Origin: an uncultured Eubacterium sp.
Lineage (GTDB): Bacteria > Bacillota > Clostridia > Lachnospirales > Lachnospiraceae
DNA: 42,308 nt
NCBI GenBank assembly: GCA_948579355.1
Contig: CAPAOV010000023.1
Location: 1-42,308 of the forward strand
Reading direction: 5' to 3'
In this document: in pieces, positions 1 to 7,651 of the stretch
Position numbering within the stretch: position 1 is the stretch's first letter
How the letters are laid out: every line of letters starts with the position of its first letter
Program-made: the position numbers and the translations under genes
The notes under the pieces: model-generated
Seen by the model: only the letters and a program-made list of their open reading frames with translations
Told to the model about the DNA's origin: nothing
Databases searched by the model: none

Positions 1-50
1 TTATACACCAAATCCTTGAGTAAAAGGTGTCAACTAAAAGTGTACAACAT
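1..50. mobile_element. possible insertion-sequence end
   Basis: Two adjacent 14-base tandem repeats lie at 21-34 (TAAAAGGTGTCAAC) and 35-48 (TAAAAGTGTACAAC), matching at 10 of 14 positions. Short tandem terminal repeats and a TGT...ACA-like edge are known at IS21-type insertion-sequence ends. The repeats sit exactly where the neighbouring Ig-like/fn3-like protein breaks off, so an insertion here is a reasonable inference. No transposase is visible because the window ends. It could equally be ordinary intergenic sequence. Confidence 0.3.
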
Positions 51-1080
51 CATTACTTTGCTTTTTCTTCTTGCTTCCGGCATAGATTTTGAAATAGCTG
101 ACGCCGTCAGGCTTATTCCATGTCAGATAATTACCGCCCCAATCATTATCCTTTTTTAACGTAATCGATACCTTTTGCCGGTTTGCAGAGGCCGCTACAA
201 AATCAGGTTTTACCTGTATGGTAATACTGTTTGTTATCCCGCTATATATTTCTCTGGCTTGTATTTTTGCCGTTCCTTTCCGGATTGCTGTGATTTCACC
301 TTGTTCACTGATACGGACTACGTTCGCATTACTGCCTGACCACTCGATTTTTTTTCGTGTTGCCAAAGCAGGCAGGGTAGTAACCGATAACTCTTTTTTC
401 TCACCGATTGCAAGGGCGGTTTCTGAATCTGCATGATTAAATTGTACGGATACAACCGGAATTTCTATCTCTGTCTTTTTTACATAAGCCGTATCCTGAT
501 TTAATGTATCATTAAAATCATAACTTTCTGGCAGCTTCACCCGATAATACTCACCACACAGAGCAATTACCGTCAACTTCTGATTCGCTGTTGCTGTATT
601 GCGTACCTCACATTCCGTACTGGCGCCGCGGTAGAAAGTTGCCTTGCTCTTAACATAGCCTGCCGCTTTTTCTGTCTCTGATAAATTGGTAATGGAAGAC
701 ACGATACAATCATGCTTTACTGTCTCGTTCTCATTGGTAACTACCGTAAGCAGGATTTTTGCTGTGCCCTCCTTGTGCGTTTTCACCGTAGCCTGCTGAT
801 TATTTCCCTCTACCGTCACAATACTGGTGTCGCTGCTGCTCCAGACAGCAGACTTTACCTTCCGCTTTTTATTGAGTTCGATTCCCCAGCCTGCCCTCAC
901 TTCTCCGACCGTCATACTCCGGTTCAGCGCATGTCCTAAAGTTCCCTCCGTGATAAATACCTTTACCTCTGTCGTTTCTGCCGCTCGTATTGGCATCATT
1001 GGAAACATACTGATAACAAGCGCAAACGATAAAAGAACAGATATCCATCTCATTCTTTTCATGCTTTTCATGCTTTTCAT
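34..1080 (-). CDS. secreted Big_2/SH3-like domain protein, 3' end apparently truncated
   Basis: This is a secreted surface protein of about 348 residues with no recognised enzymatic function. The start is the ATG at 1080, preceded by AGGAGG (1087-1092) six bases upstream. The frame stays open to 1254, but that extension runs through a leader hairpin and is not credible. Residues 1-33 form a signal peptide (MKSMKSMKRMRW, a hydrophobic core, then IRAAE). A first Ig-like Big_2 unit follows (VWSSSDTSIVTV ... EGTAKI), then an SH3-like stretch (YVKSKATFYRGAS ... YYRVKLPE), then a second Big_2 unit (IEWSGSNANVVRIS ... KGTAKI). The last part (LTWNKPDGVSYFKIYAGSKKKK) looks like the beginning of a fibronectin-III-like domain that stops abruptly with QSNDVVHF. 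The large protein at 8718-13949 ends with similar modules. Truncation by the IS-like end at 1-50 is inference. Confidence 0.75.
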   Translation of the reverse strand: MKSMKSMKRMRWISVLLSFALVISMFPMMPIRAAETTEVKVFITEGTLGHALNRSMTVGEVRAGWGIELNKKRKVKSAVWSSSDTSIVTVEGNNQQATVKTHKEGTAKILLTVVTNENETVKHDCIVSSITNLSETEKAAGYVKSKATFYRGASTECEVRNTATANQKLTVIALCGEYYRVKLPESYDFNDTLNQDTAYVKKTEIEIPVVSVQFNHADSETALAIGEKKELSVTTLPALATRKKIEWSGSNANVVRISEQGEITAIRKGTAKIQAREIYSGITNSITIQVKPDFVAASANRQKVSITLKKDNDWGGNYLTWNKPDGVSYFKIYAGSKKKKQSNDVVHF

Positions 1081-1104
1081 TTTTTTCCTCCTATGTTTTT
1101 TATT

Positions 1105-1143
1105 AAAAAAACCACAAAAGGAACAACCTTCTGTGGTTTTTTT
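1105..1143 (-). terminator. leader terminator hairpin (possible attenuator)
   Basis: On the minus strand the arms AAACCACAGAAGG and CCTTTTGTGGTTT flank a short loop and are followed by a T7 run. This is a textbook intrinsic terminator, but it lies between the likely promoter (-10 at 1219-1224) and the start codon at 1080. A second hairpin at 1171-1195 (AGGTGTG/CGCACCT) contains TGTGGTT, which could pair instead with AACCACA of the terminator's 5' arm. That gives terminator and antiterminator alternatives. The hairpin is also A-flanked, so it could terminate plus-strand transcription. Confidence 0.6.
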
Positions 1144-1218
1144 GCTTATCAAAAAGTTCGTCCTCTGTAAAGGTGCGTAATTTTGAACCACACCTACTTT
1201 ATCTAAAAATATGTATCC

Positions 1219-1224
1219 ATTATA
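1219..1224 (-). promoter_or_regulatory. -10 element of the secreted Ig-like protein gene
   Basis: The minus strand reads TATAAT (RC of ATTATA) in an AT-rich stretch about 140 bases upstream of the start codon. No convincing -35 is present at 16-18 bases, so only the -10 hexamer is claimed. Transcription from here would produce the leader containing the two alternative hairpins at 1105-1195. Confidence 0.4.
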
Positions 1225-1369
1225 TACTATAGATTTTTTATTCTTTTTTTGCAAATATTTTATAAAAATTATAGCATATTATCATGAGTAAAGTCAATTA
1301 CCAGTAATGATGAAAACTGCCAAGTATAATTCTATCGCGCATTGCATAATACTCCACTTTCTGAACAAT

Positions 1370-2074
1370 TTATTGAAATGCCTCAACAACCAGCTCTACC
1401 GTCCTATTGACAAAACATTTATACTCATCCTCTGATATTGCCAGATATGGATACTCGCTTACTTCTCTTTGCGGAATATAACTCATGACTCCTATCTTGC
1501 GGACGATTGCTCCCTCGGGAAAATAGTCAATATAGTCGGGAAATTCTGTGAGCTTTAGTATTTCCGTAAAATATCCCGACTCGGGATGCTGTTGCAGATA
1601 TTCTGCCTCTATCGAATAAATATCTTTCATTCTTTCGTTTCGATTCAATAATCGTTTTACCGAATCCCAGTTTTCCGGCATACCCGATGATTTTTCCAAT
1701 AGGGCAGGACATTGTTTAATTCGTTTCCATGCAGCGGCAACACGTATTTCATCACGAATAAATCTCTGAAATTCCGCATCTGTAATCAGATGACAATAGT
1801 ACCCCATAAGAAACGAATATTCCTCTTTCGTCTCTATTTCCTGTCTTCTGTTCTCAATATATTCCTTGAAAAACCTGCCACAATCCGATGCCTTTTTTCT
1901 TTCTTCGGACATCCAATGCGTCACCTCACGGGATGGTGTAAATTCCGTCCAGTCTTCATTTTCCACATTACAATCCGGAGCTATATTCCCCACGCAAAAA
2001 CCACGCCTGTCCAATCCGGAAACCCTCTCCAGCACTTTATCTGCTATCATTAAGTGCGTCACCCATTCTGCCAT
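1370..2074 (-). CDS. zinc-dependent phospholipase C/D-fold hydrolase
   Basis: This is a 234-residue protein of the zinc-dependent phospholipase C family (PF00882-type). Expected metal-ligand positions appear in order: H7 in WVTHLMIADK, D34 in the GNIAPD motif, H53 in REVTHWM, and H95-x3-D99 in YYCHLITDAE. No signal peptide or membrane segment is present, so it is probably cytosolic and its natural substrate is unknown; members are often annotated simply as hydrolases. The start ATG at 2074 follows an AAGAGTG-type binding site. The gene begins 16 bases after the SDR oxidoreductase stop and is probably its operon partner. The same GxIAPD and HxxxD signature recurs in the C-terminal tip of the Rhs protein at 37913. 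Confidence 0.75.
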   Translation of the reverse strand: MAEWVTHLMIADKVLERVSGLDRRGFCVGNIAPDCNVENEDWTEFTPSREVTHWMSEERKKASDCGRFFKEYIENRRQEIETKEEYSFLMGYYCHLITDAEFQRFIRDEIRVAAAWKRIKQCPALLEKSSGMPENWDSVKRLLNRNERMKDIYSIEAEYLQQHPESGYFTEILKLTEFPDYIDYFPEGAIVRKIGVMSYIPQREVSEYPYLAISEDEYKCFVNRTVELVVEAFQ

Positions 2075-2090
2075 ATTATCACTCTTTTCC

Positions 2091-2867
2091 CTACTTAAGT
2101 TTCTGCATTCTTACCCAAAGTTTCATAACTATCCGTTGGGGGATTATTTTAGAGAGAACATGAGCAGACTTTGCAAAAACCCCATAAACGGATATATCTC
2201 TGCCTTTTTTAGCATCTTTCAGCGCTTTCCTGACAACTACATCCGGCTCTGCCATCGCAGAAAAAACCGTCGTTCCCTTTTTGGCCCCTATCATGGCGCG
2301 CTCATACAGTTCGGTATTTATCCACCCCGGACATACAGCAATCGCATGAATCTTCTTGTCTTTTAATTCCACATTCAATGCTCTTGTATAATTTCTCACA
2401 AAGGCTTTCGTAGAACTGTATATATTCTGGTAGGGCAGAGGAAAAAAAGCTGCCAGAGAAGCAATATTTATCATATGGCTGCCTGCCTCCATATAGGGAA
2501 TGCAGACGAGACCAAGCGCAACGACCGCGCCCATGTTTAAATCCATCATATTCAGAGATTCTTCCACACCAATGTCATAATAAGAACAAAACTTGGCAAA
2601 TCCGGCATTATTCACAAGAAAGCGGATGGATATATCTCCTTCAGCGGCCAGCCTTTCCCGCAAATGAGTGATATTTTCCCGCACTGTCAAATCCATGGAA
2701 AAAATTTTTATCCGCTCCCCATAATCATATATCAGTTTTTCCAACTTCTGCTTATTTCTGGCAACCGCCCATATTTCCTCTACATCCTCTTCTAATAACT
2801 TTCTTACAAATTCTCTGCCCAGTCCGCTGCCTGCACCGGTCACAAGAGCTATTTTTTTCTTACTCAA
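2091..2867 (-). CDS. SDR family NAD(P)-dependent oxidoreductase
   Basis: This is a classical short-chain dehydrogenase/reductase of 258 residues; its substrate cannot be told from sequence. The N-terminal Rossmann glycine motif is TGAGSGLGRE, the NNAG motif is present (VNNAGFAKF), and the catalytic pair is in YSSTK. I choose the TTG at 2865-2867 as start. It is preceded by GGGAGG (2874-2879) at a spacing of six and gives the typical beginning MSKKKIALVTGAG. The longer frame from 2942 would begin inside the promoter (-10 at 2914-2919, -35 at 2937-2942) and is rejected. The gene is followed closely by the phospholipase-fold gene. The C-terminus (VLSKIIPQRIVMKLWVRM) is basic and amphipathic, as in several short-chain dehydrogenases of this subgroup. 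Confidence 0.85.
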   Translation of the reverse strand: MSKKKIALVTGAGSGLGREFVRKLLEEDVEEIWAVARNKQKLEKLIYDYGERIKIFSMDLTVRENITHLRERLAAEGDISIRFLVNNAGFAKFCSYYDIGVEESLNMMDLNMGAVVALGLVCIPYMEAGSHMINIASLAAFFPLPYQNIYSSTKAFVRNYTRALNVELKDKKIHAIAVCPGWINTELYERAMIGAKKGTTVFSAMAEPDVVVRKALKDAKKGRDISVYGVFAKSAHVLSKIIPQRIVMKLWVRMQKLK

Positions 2868-2913
2868 CGCTTTCCTCCCATCCATGTATAAAATTGCATT
2901 TGATATTTTCATC

Positions 2914-2942
2914 ATCATATCACATCTATAGTATTCCCACAA
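2914..2942 (-). promoter_or_regulatory. sigma-A-type promoter of the SDR gene
   Basis: The minus strand carries TTGTGG (2937-2942), a 17-base spacer, and TATGAT (2914-2919). Transcription would start near 2907, about 40 bases before the TTG start codon at 2867. Confidence 0.65.
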
Positions 2943-3006
2943 CCGCTAGTACAATGAAAATTAAGTCTTTGATATATTCACGTAGGATAATTGTTTCAGA
3001 TACAAG

Positions 3007-3044
3007 AAAGAAACTACTTTGCCAAGGAACAATTGTAGTTTCTT
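3007..3044 (-). terminator. intrinsic terminator after the coiled-coil gene
   Basis: Perfect 10-base arms AAGAAACTAC (3008-3017) and GTAGTTTCTT (3035-3044) surround a 17-base loop. On the minus strand the hairpin is followed by a T-rich stretch (TTTCTTG). It ends the transcript of the gene at 3083-3928. The T-rich plus-strand flank makes it potentially bidirectional. Confidence 0.65.
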
Positions 3045-3082
3045 CTTTTCTATCTTTTTTAATATGACAACTCTGCCTGTCC

Positions 3083-3928
3083 TCAAACTAATTCGTCCAG
3101 ACAACCTCCCTCAACCGCCACCGAAACTTCTGGTGCGGAAACCGGCATCTCCATGCCGCCAATTTCCAACGACACCCCTGCGTCGCTGCTGCTACCGCCA
3201 TCGCTGCCGCCAAAAGAAGCTCCTTTCTGCTTCTCTTTCGCAAGTCTGTCAAACACGGCTTTCAAATATTTCATATCCGCTTCTAAAATCTCCCGCAGCT
3301 CTTCTGCGCGGTGTTTCTTTTTTAATTTCTCCAAATCCAGAGCATCCATATTTGTCTTTCCGGCCGGCATCAGTTCGTCAAGGTCTTCCAAACCACTGTC
3401 TTCCTCAACTTCTTTCATAAGCTCTTCCATCTGGTTCTGAAGCTCACGGAGCATCTGCTCCATCTCTTCGCGGCTAATTTCAGCTATATCTTCCATCGGC
3501 ATTTCTTCCAAAACTGTTTGCATTTCCGATTTTTCTTCCTGCTCCCAATCGGTCTCGCCATATGCCCCCTTATCTTTTGCGTCCTCTTCTTCTTTCAAAT
3601 GCTTCATCCGCTTTTTGGCAATCCTCGCCATTTGTTCTGCGTGTACAATCGCATTCCGCAGTTCCTCTTCGTCATAATCCCCCGTCGACAGTCTTCTTCG
3701 AAGAACGGCAACCTGCTCTCTGGCACGAACGACAAGCTGCCCCGCATTCACCGATGTTTTCGTTCTCATCAACTGGGCCGAAAAGCCTTTAAAATTATAT
3801 CCGGATTTTTTCATCTTCTTTTTATCTTTGCCGCATGAACGGTTGATTGTACCAACAACCGTTCCGTCCGCCCTTTTAAGCGTAATTGTTCTCATATTTG
3901 AGCGAAAACCGCCAATACCAATCCCCAT
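3083..3928 (-). CDS. conserved-looking hypothetical coiled-coil protein
   Basis: This is a 281-residue protein that I cannot assign to a family. It begins with a glycine-rich MGIGIGGFRSN segment and a short beta-rich stretch (RTITLKRADGTVVGTINR). Next comes a basic region, then a long, highly charged helical section (about 70-235) rich in Glu, Lys and Met that is predicted coiled coil (for example EEMEQMLRELQNQMEELMKEVEED). A Gly/Ser-rich linker (GGSDGGSSSD) and a short acidic tail follow. No signal peptide or membrane segment is seen. The ATG at 3928 has GAGGAGG upstream at good spacing, and the gene ends at a clear terminator, so it is well supported as a coding gene. It lies downstream of rpe on the same strand and may be read through from that operon. 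Confidence 0.7.
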   Translation of the reverse strand: MGIGIGGFRSNMRTITLKRADGTVVGTINRSCGKDKKKMKKSGYNFKGFSAQLMRTKTSVNAGQLVVRAREQVAVLRRRLSTGDYDEEELRNAIVHAEQMARIAKKRMKHLKEEEDAKDKGAYGETDWEQEEKSEMQTVLEEMPMEDIAEISREEMEQMLRELQNQMEELMKEVEEDSGLEDLDELMPAGKTNMDALDLEKLKKKHRAEELREILEADMKYLKAVFDRLAKEKQKGASFGGSDGGSSSDAGVSLEIGGMEMPVSAPEVSVAVEGGCLDELV

Positions 3929-3990
3929 ATCAATCCCTCCTCATTCCATCCATTGATAAAGAAGCGATGACTCCTCTGCCAAAAAACTTT

Positions 3991-4011
3991 CTATAAGGTA
4001 AATATCGGCAT
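3991..4011 (-). other. six-codon leader ORF with strong ribosome binding site
   Basis: On the minus strand AGGAGG sits four bases upstream of an ATG that encodes MPIFTL and then stops. It lies between the rpe stop and the coiled-coil gene. A tiny ORF with such a good binding site may be a remnant of a gene start or a regulatory leader peptide; there is no further evidence for either. Confidence 0.2.
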
Positions 4012-4044
4012 TTTCCCTCCTATTTTTAACAACCGTGTACCCGA

Positions 4045-4698
4045 TTATTTCAGATAACTCATAAAATCACTTGTATTTTTCGCAGAATCTCCGTGAAATA
4101 CTTTTGTCCCTGCCACAAAGACGTTGGCGCCGGCTTCCATAATCTCCCGAATATTGTCCAGACTGACACCGCCGTCTACCTCAATATCAACAGATAAATG
4201 ACGTTCCTCAATTATCTCCCGCAGCTTGCGGATTTTAACAAATGTCTCTTTAATCAGACTCTGGCCGCCGTGTCCCGGATAGACCGTCATCACCAAAACC
4301 ATGGACAGCTTGTCCAAAATCGGAAGCAGCGATTCGATTCCTGTATCCGGGCTGATAGCAACACCAGCTTTTTTGCCACAGCGTAAAATTTCATCTACCG
4401 CCGCCGGCAAATCCTCACACGCTTCCGTATGTATCGTAATTCCGTCAGCTCCGGCTTCGGCAAAACGCTCAATATAACAAATGGGATTCGTAATCATTAA
4501 ATGCACGTCAAAAAAAGCGTCAGTATAACTACGCAATCCTTTTACAATCGGGAGTCCAAATGAAATATTAGGAACAAATACCCCGTCCATAACATCAATA
4601 TGAATGTACTCTGCTCCGGCTTTTGTTACTGCTTGAATTTCCTTTTTCAAGCATCCTACGTCTGCTGCCAAAATAGACGGTGACAATCGATTTATCAT
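4045..4698 (-). CDS. rpe: ribulose-phosphate 3-epimerase
   Basis: Interconverts D-ribulose 5-phosphate and D-xylulose 5-phosphate in the non-oxidative pentose phosphate pathway; cytosolic TIM barrel, 217 residues (usual length). Signature elements are SPSILAAD at the N-terminus, H33/D35 in IHIDVMDG, H66 in FDVHLMI and D175 in VDGG. The phosphate loop reads VYPGHGGQ, where the family normally has NPGFGGQ, an unusual His-for-Phe change. The start ATG at 4698 overlaps the rsgA stop as ATGA, and GGAGGG precedes it, so translation is coupled to rsgA. A 40-codon in-frame upstream extension is rejected because it lies wholly within rsgA. thiN, often next in related genomes, is absent here. Confidence 0.95.
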   Translation of the reverse strand: MINRLSPSILAADVGCLKKEIQAVTKAGAEYIHIDVMDGVFVPNISFGLPIVKGLRSYTDAFFDVHLMITNPICYIERFAEAGADGITIHTEACEDLPAAVDEILRCGKKAGVAISPDTGIESLLPILDKLSMVLVMTVYPGHGGQSLIKETFVKIRKLREIIEERHLSVDIEVDGGVSLDNIREIMEAGANVFVAGTKVFHGDSAKNTSDFMSYLK

Positions 4699-5594
4699 TT
4701 TTTCGCCCTCCAATTCTTTCGTCTTTCGGATTCGGATATCTCCTCGTATATTTGTACATAGTTGGCATAACGGTTTTCGCTTATCATCCCTTTTTCCAAC
4801 GCCTCCCTTACAGCACATTCCGGCTCATGTATATGAGAACATCCGGCGTATTTACACTGCCCCTCGTAAGGCAGAAACTCCGTAAAGTACCTGTGAAGCT
4901 CTTCTTTTGCCACATCCGGCGAAGAGAGAGAACTAAATCCCGGCGTATCAAACAGAAACGTATGGCTGCCAAGAGAAAAAAGTTCTGAATGTCTTGTCGT
5001 ATGCTTTCCCCGTTGTATCTTTTCACTGATTCTTCCCGTTTCCAACTGCGCCGTCGGGAAAATCAGATTCACTAAACTTGATTTTCCCACTCCGGACGGG
5101 CCAGCCAATACCGTCGTCTTTCCATGCAGACACTGCTTCACTTCTTCTATTCCCGTCTTTTTTGTATTACTGATTGCCAGAACCCGATTGGCACATTTCT
5201 CATATGTCTGCCGAAATCTTTGCTCCTCTTCCTCCGAAACGATATCCTGCTTGCTAAAACAGATAACAGTCTCCACCTGTTGCCATTCCATCATCAACAG
5301 AAAGCGGTCAAGCAGATTCAAATTTGGCATCGGTTTTGCCATGGCAAAAATAACCATCGCCTGATCTACGTTTGCTACTGCCGGACGTTTCAGTTCGTTC
5401 TTTCTAGGCAAAATTTCCACAATATTACCTAACTGTTTTTCCTCATCCAGAATTTGGACACAAACATCGTCTCCAACTAATGGTTTCATCCCATCCTTAC
5501 GAAAACCGCCCTTTGCTTTGCATTCGTACAGCTTGTCATCGTCGCACCACACATAATAGAAGCCAGCAATTCCCTTTACGATTTTCCCTTTCAT
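4695..5594 (-). CDS. rsgA: ribosome small subunit-dependent GTPase A
   Basis: A circularly permuted GTPase that checks late maturation of the 30S ribosomal subunit. It has 299 residues with an N-terminal OB fold (about 1-70), then motifs in permuted order: G4 SKQD (114-117), G1 GPSGVGKSS (165-173), G3 DTPGF (216-220). A C-terminal zinc-binding knuckle has C247, C252, H254 and C260. The ATG at 5594 overlaps the prkC stop as TGATG; a TTG one codon earlier is also possible. It sits in the stp-prkC-rsgA-rpe order common in Firmicutes, where PASTA kinase targets include this GTPase in some species (family knowledge). Confidence 0.95.
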   Translation of the reverse strand: MKGKIVKGIAGFYYVWCDDDKLYECKAKGGFRKDGMKPLVGDDVCVQILDEEKQLGNIVEILPRKNELKRPAVANVDQAMVIFAMAKPMPNLNLLDRFLLMMEWQQVETVICFSKQDIVSEEEEQRFRQTYEKCANRVLAISNTKKTGIEEVKQCLHGKTTVLAGPSGVGKSSLVNLIFPTAQLETGRISEKIQRGKHTTRHSELFSLGSHTFLFDTPGFSSLSSPDVAKEELHRYFTEFLPYEGQCKYAGCSHIHEPECAVREALEKGMISENRYANYVQIYEEISESERRKNWRAKK

Positions 5595-7639
5595 CAATCC
5601 GCTACTTTCTCAAACGATACACTATAAGAATCAACCTGTCTGGAATTTTTATATACAAGCAACTGCCCTTCCGATGCACTTACTCCTTTAATATCTCCCG
5701 CGCCAATCTGCATAGGGAAGTCACTATAGGACTTTGTTCCTCCTAATGCGGACAGCACCATCTGTTTTCCATCCTGAACAAGAACAAACTTAAAGACGGC
5801 GGCCGGGTCGGTCTCATAATCAAACGGATTGTTTATCGTAATATTATCCTTTGAAATATAGGAGTACGTCGGTTCCGGCCCAAGGCTCAGCGTCACATCC
5901 ACCGTCGTTCCCTTTTTAACTTCCTGACCACTTGGCTTACTCTGTACGCAAATGCGGTTTTTCTTATAATTTTCAGAATAGGTGGAACCCGTCTTCCCTA
6001 ATTTCAGATTTACTTTCTCCAATGCGGCTTTTGCCTGACTCTTCGTCTTGCCAAGCAAATTCGGAACTTTTACTAATTCCTGCCCCTTGCTGACATAATA
6101 CGTGATAGTAGAGCCGACGGCAACGCTCTCTCCCGTCTTCGGTTTCGTGGCAGCCACTTTGCCGCTGGCGACGCTCTCGCTGTAAATGTCACTTCCGCGT
6201 CTCGGAACATATCCTTTGCTGCGCAATTCTTCTTCTGCGTCCTCCGGCGTCTTGCCAATAACACTGAATGGCTGCACTCTCTGCGCTGCATAATAAACCG
6301 TAATCTTCGTTCCCTTTTCCACCGGAGTCCCCACGGAAGGATTTGTCTCAATTACTTTTCCCTTGTCTACCGTGTCGGATTCCTGCGCAACAAACTCATA
6401 CGTCAGCTCTTTCTCATCTAACAACGCCTTGGCGCTCTCTTCCGTCATATCAATAATGTCCGGCACCTTAATCTGTGTTTCTTCTTTCGCCTCCGGCGAA
6501 CTGCTCGCCTGTATCACCTGTTTTGTCGGCTCCGGCGTCGCCTCCTCTTTCGGTGAAGAGCCTCCCCAAAAGCCAATAAGACGGCCGACCATATAAATAA
6601 TAATGAGTCCGATAATGACAGCTACGGTGACGCTTCCGATGATAAGCGCTTTTTCCAGTTTTGGGTCAACTTCCCCATTTTCTTCCGTCTCTTCTTCCTC
6701 TTTCAACGTATCCAGAGGCGTCTGCGGTGTCGTCGCTTTTAATGTATTTACATCGCCGCTAGGGATAAATATCGTGTCCGCATTTTCATAGAGATTACGG
6801 ATAATGCCATACTCTCCGGTCGGGTCTTGCAAAAACATTTTCATGTCAGCAATTAAATCCGCCACTGTCGGATAGCGCAGCTCCGTCTTTTTCTGCATAC
6901 ACTTTGCCACAATATTACTGAGACCGTGCGGAATCGTAGCGTCTATGGCCTCTAACGGCGTCGCGTCCTCCTGAATATGTGCGAGGGCAATTGCTACTGC
7001 ACTCTCTCCGGTAAACGGAAGCGTACCGCTTAACATCTCATAGATGGTAACGCCAAGTGAATAAATATCACTCTTTTCATCACTGAAACCGCCACGCGCC
7101 TGTTCCGGTGAAATATAATGGACAGAACCCATGGCATTTGCCGTTATCGTATTGGAACTTGCCGCCTTGGCAATCCCAAAATCACTTACTTTCGCCGTAC
7201 CGTCTTTGGAAATCAAAATATTCTGCGGTTTAATATCCCGGTGGATAATATGATTCGCATGTGCTGCCTCCAAACCGTTGGCAATCTGTAAACTGATTCC
7301 GACAGCTTCCCGAACCGTAAGTTTTCCTCTATTTTCAATATACTTTTTCAGCGTGATACCATCGACAAACTCCATGACAAAAAAATGCATGTCTTTGTCT
7401 TCCCCCACATCATAAATCCCTACGATATTCGGATGTGAGAGACAGGCAATTGCCTGTGCCTCCTGACGGAATTTGGCGATAAATTTCGTATCTTCGTTAT
7501 ATTCACTTTTTAAGATTTTAACTGCCACAAAACGATTCAGACGATGATCTTTTGCCCGATAAACATCTGCCATTCCACCTGAACCAATTTTTTCTATTAC
7601 TTCATAGCGTTCACCAATCATTGTACCAATATTAACCAT
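5594..7639 (-). CDS. prkC: PASTA-domain Ser/Thr protein kinase
   Basis: A membrane Hanks-type kinase that senses muropeptides or lipid II outside the cell and phosphorylates cytoplasmic proteins controlling growth and cell-wall synthesis (family knowledge). It has 681 residues: kinase domain about 11-270 with glycine loop GSGGMADV, catalytic lysine K41, HRDIKPQN (D135) and DFG (153-155). A Glu-rich juxtamembrane segment precedes one transmembrane helix (about 331-352). Three PASTA repeats follow (about 390-592), and then an extra C-terminal Ig-like region of about 85 residues that is common in clostridial members. The ATG follows AAGGAGTG at good spacing, 12 bases after the stp stop, and the stop overlaps the rsgA start. 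Its partner phosphatase is immediately upstream. Confidence 0.95.
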   Translation of the reverse strand: MVNIGTMIGERYEVIEKIGSGGMADVYRAKDHRLNRFVAVKILKSEYNEDTKFIAKFRQEAQAIACLSHPNIVGIYDVGEDKDMHFFVMEFVDGITLKKYIENRGKLTVREAVGISLQIANGLEAAHANHIIHRDIKPQNILISKDGTAKVSDFGIAKAASSNTITANAMGSVHYISPEQARGGFSDEKSDIYSLGVTIYEMLSGTLPFTGESAVAIALAHIQEDATPLEAIDATIPHGLSNIVAKCMQKKTELRYPTVADLIADMKMFLQDPTGEYGIIRNLYENADTIFIPSGDVNTLKATTPQTPLDTLKEEEETEENGEVDPKLEKALIIGSVTVAVIIGLIIIYMVGRLIGFWGGSSPKEEATPEPTKQVIQASSSPEAKEETQIKVPDIIDMTEESAKALLDEKELTYEFVAQESDTVDKGKVIETNPSVGTPVEKGTKITVYYAAQRVQPFSVIGKTPEDAEEELRSKGYVPRRGSDIYSESVASGKVAATKPKTGESVAVGSTITYYVSKGQELVKVPNLLGKTKSQAKAALEKVNLKLGKTGSTYSENYKKNRICVQSKPSGQEVKKGTTVDVTLSLGPEPTYSYISKDNITINNPFDYETDPAAVFKFVLVQDGKQMVLSALGGTKSYSDFPMQIGAGDIKGVSASEGQLLVYKNSRQVDSYSVSFEKVAD

Positions 7640-7651
7640 CTTATCACTCCT

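Noticed and set aside
2868..2942. Longer SDR start at 2942
   Set aside because: That region contains the promoter and lacks a binding site; the TTG at 2867 has GGGAGG at ideal spacing.
4699..4818. N-terminal extension of Rpe by 40 codons
   Set aside because: It lies entirely within rsgA in another frame; the ATGA overlap with a binding site gives the normal Rpe start.
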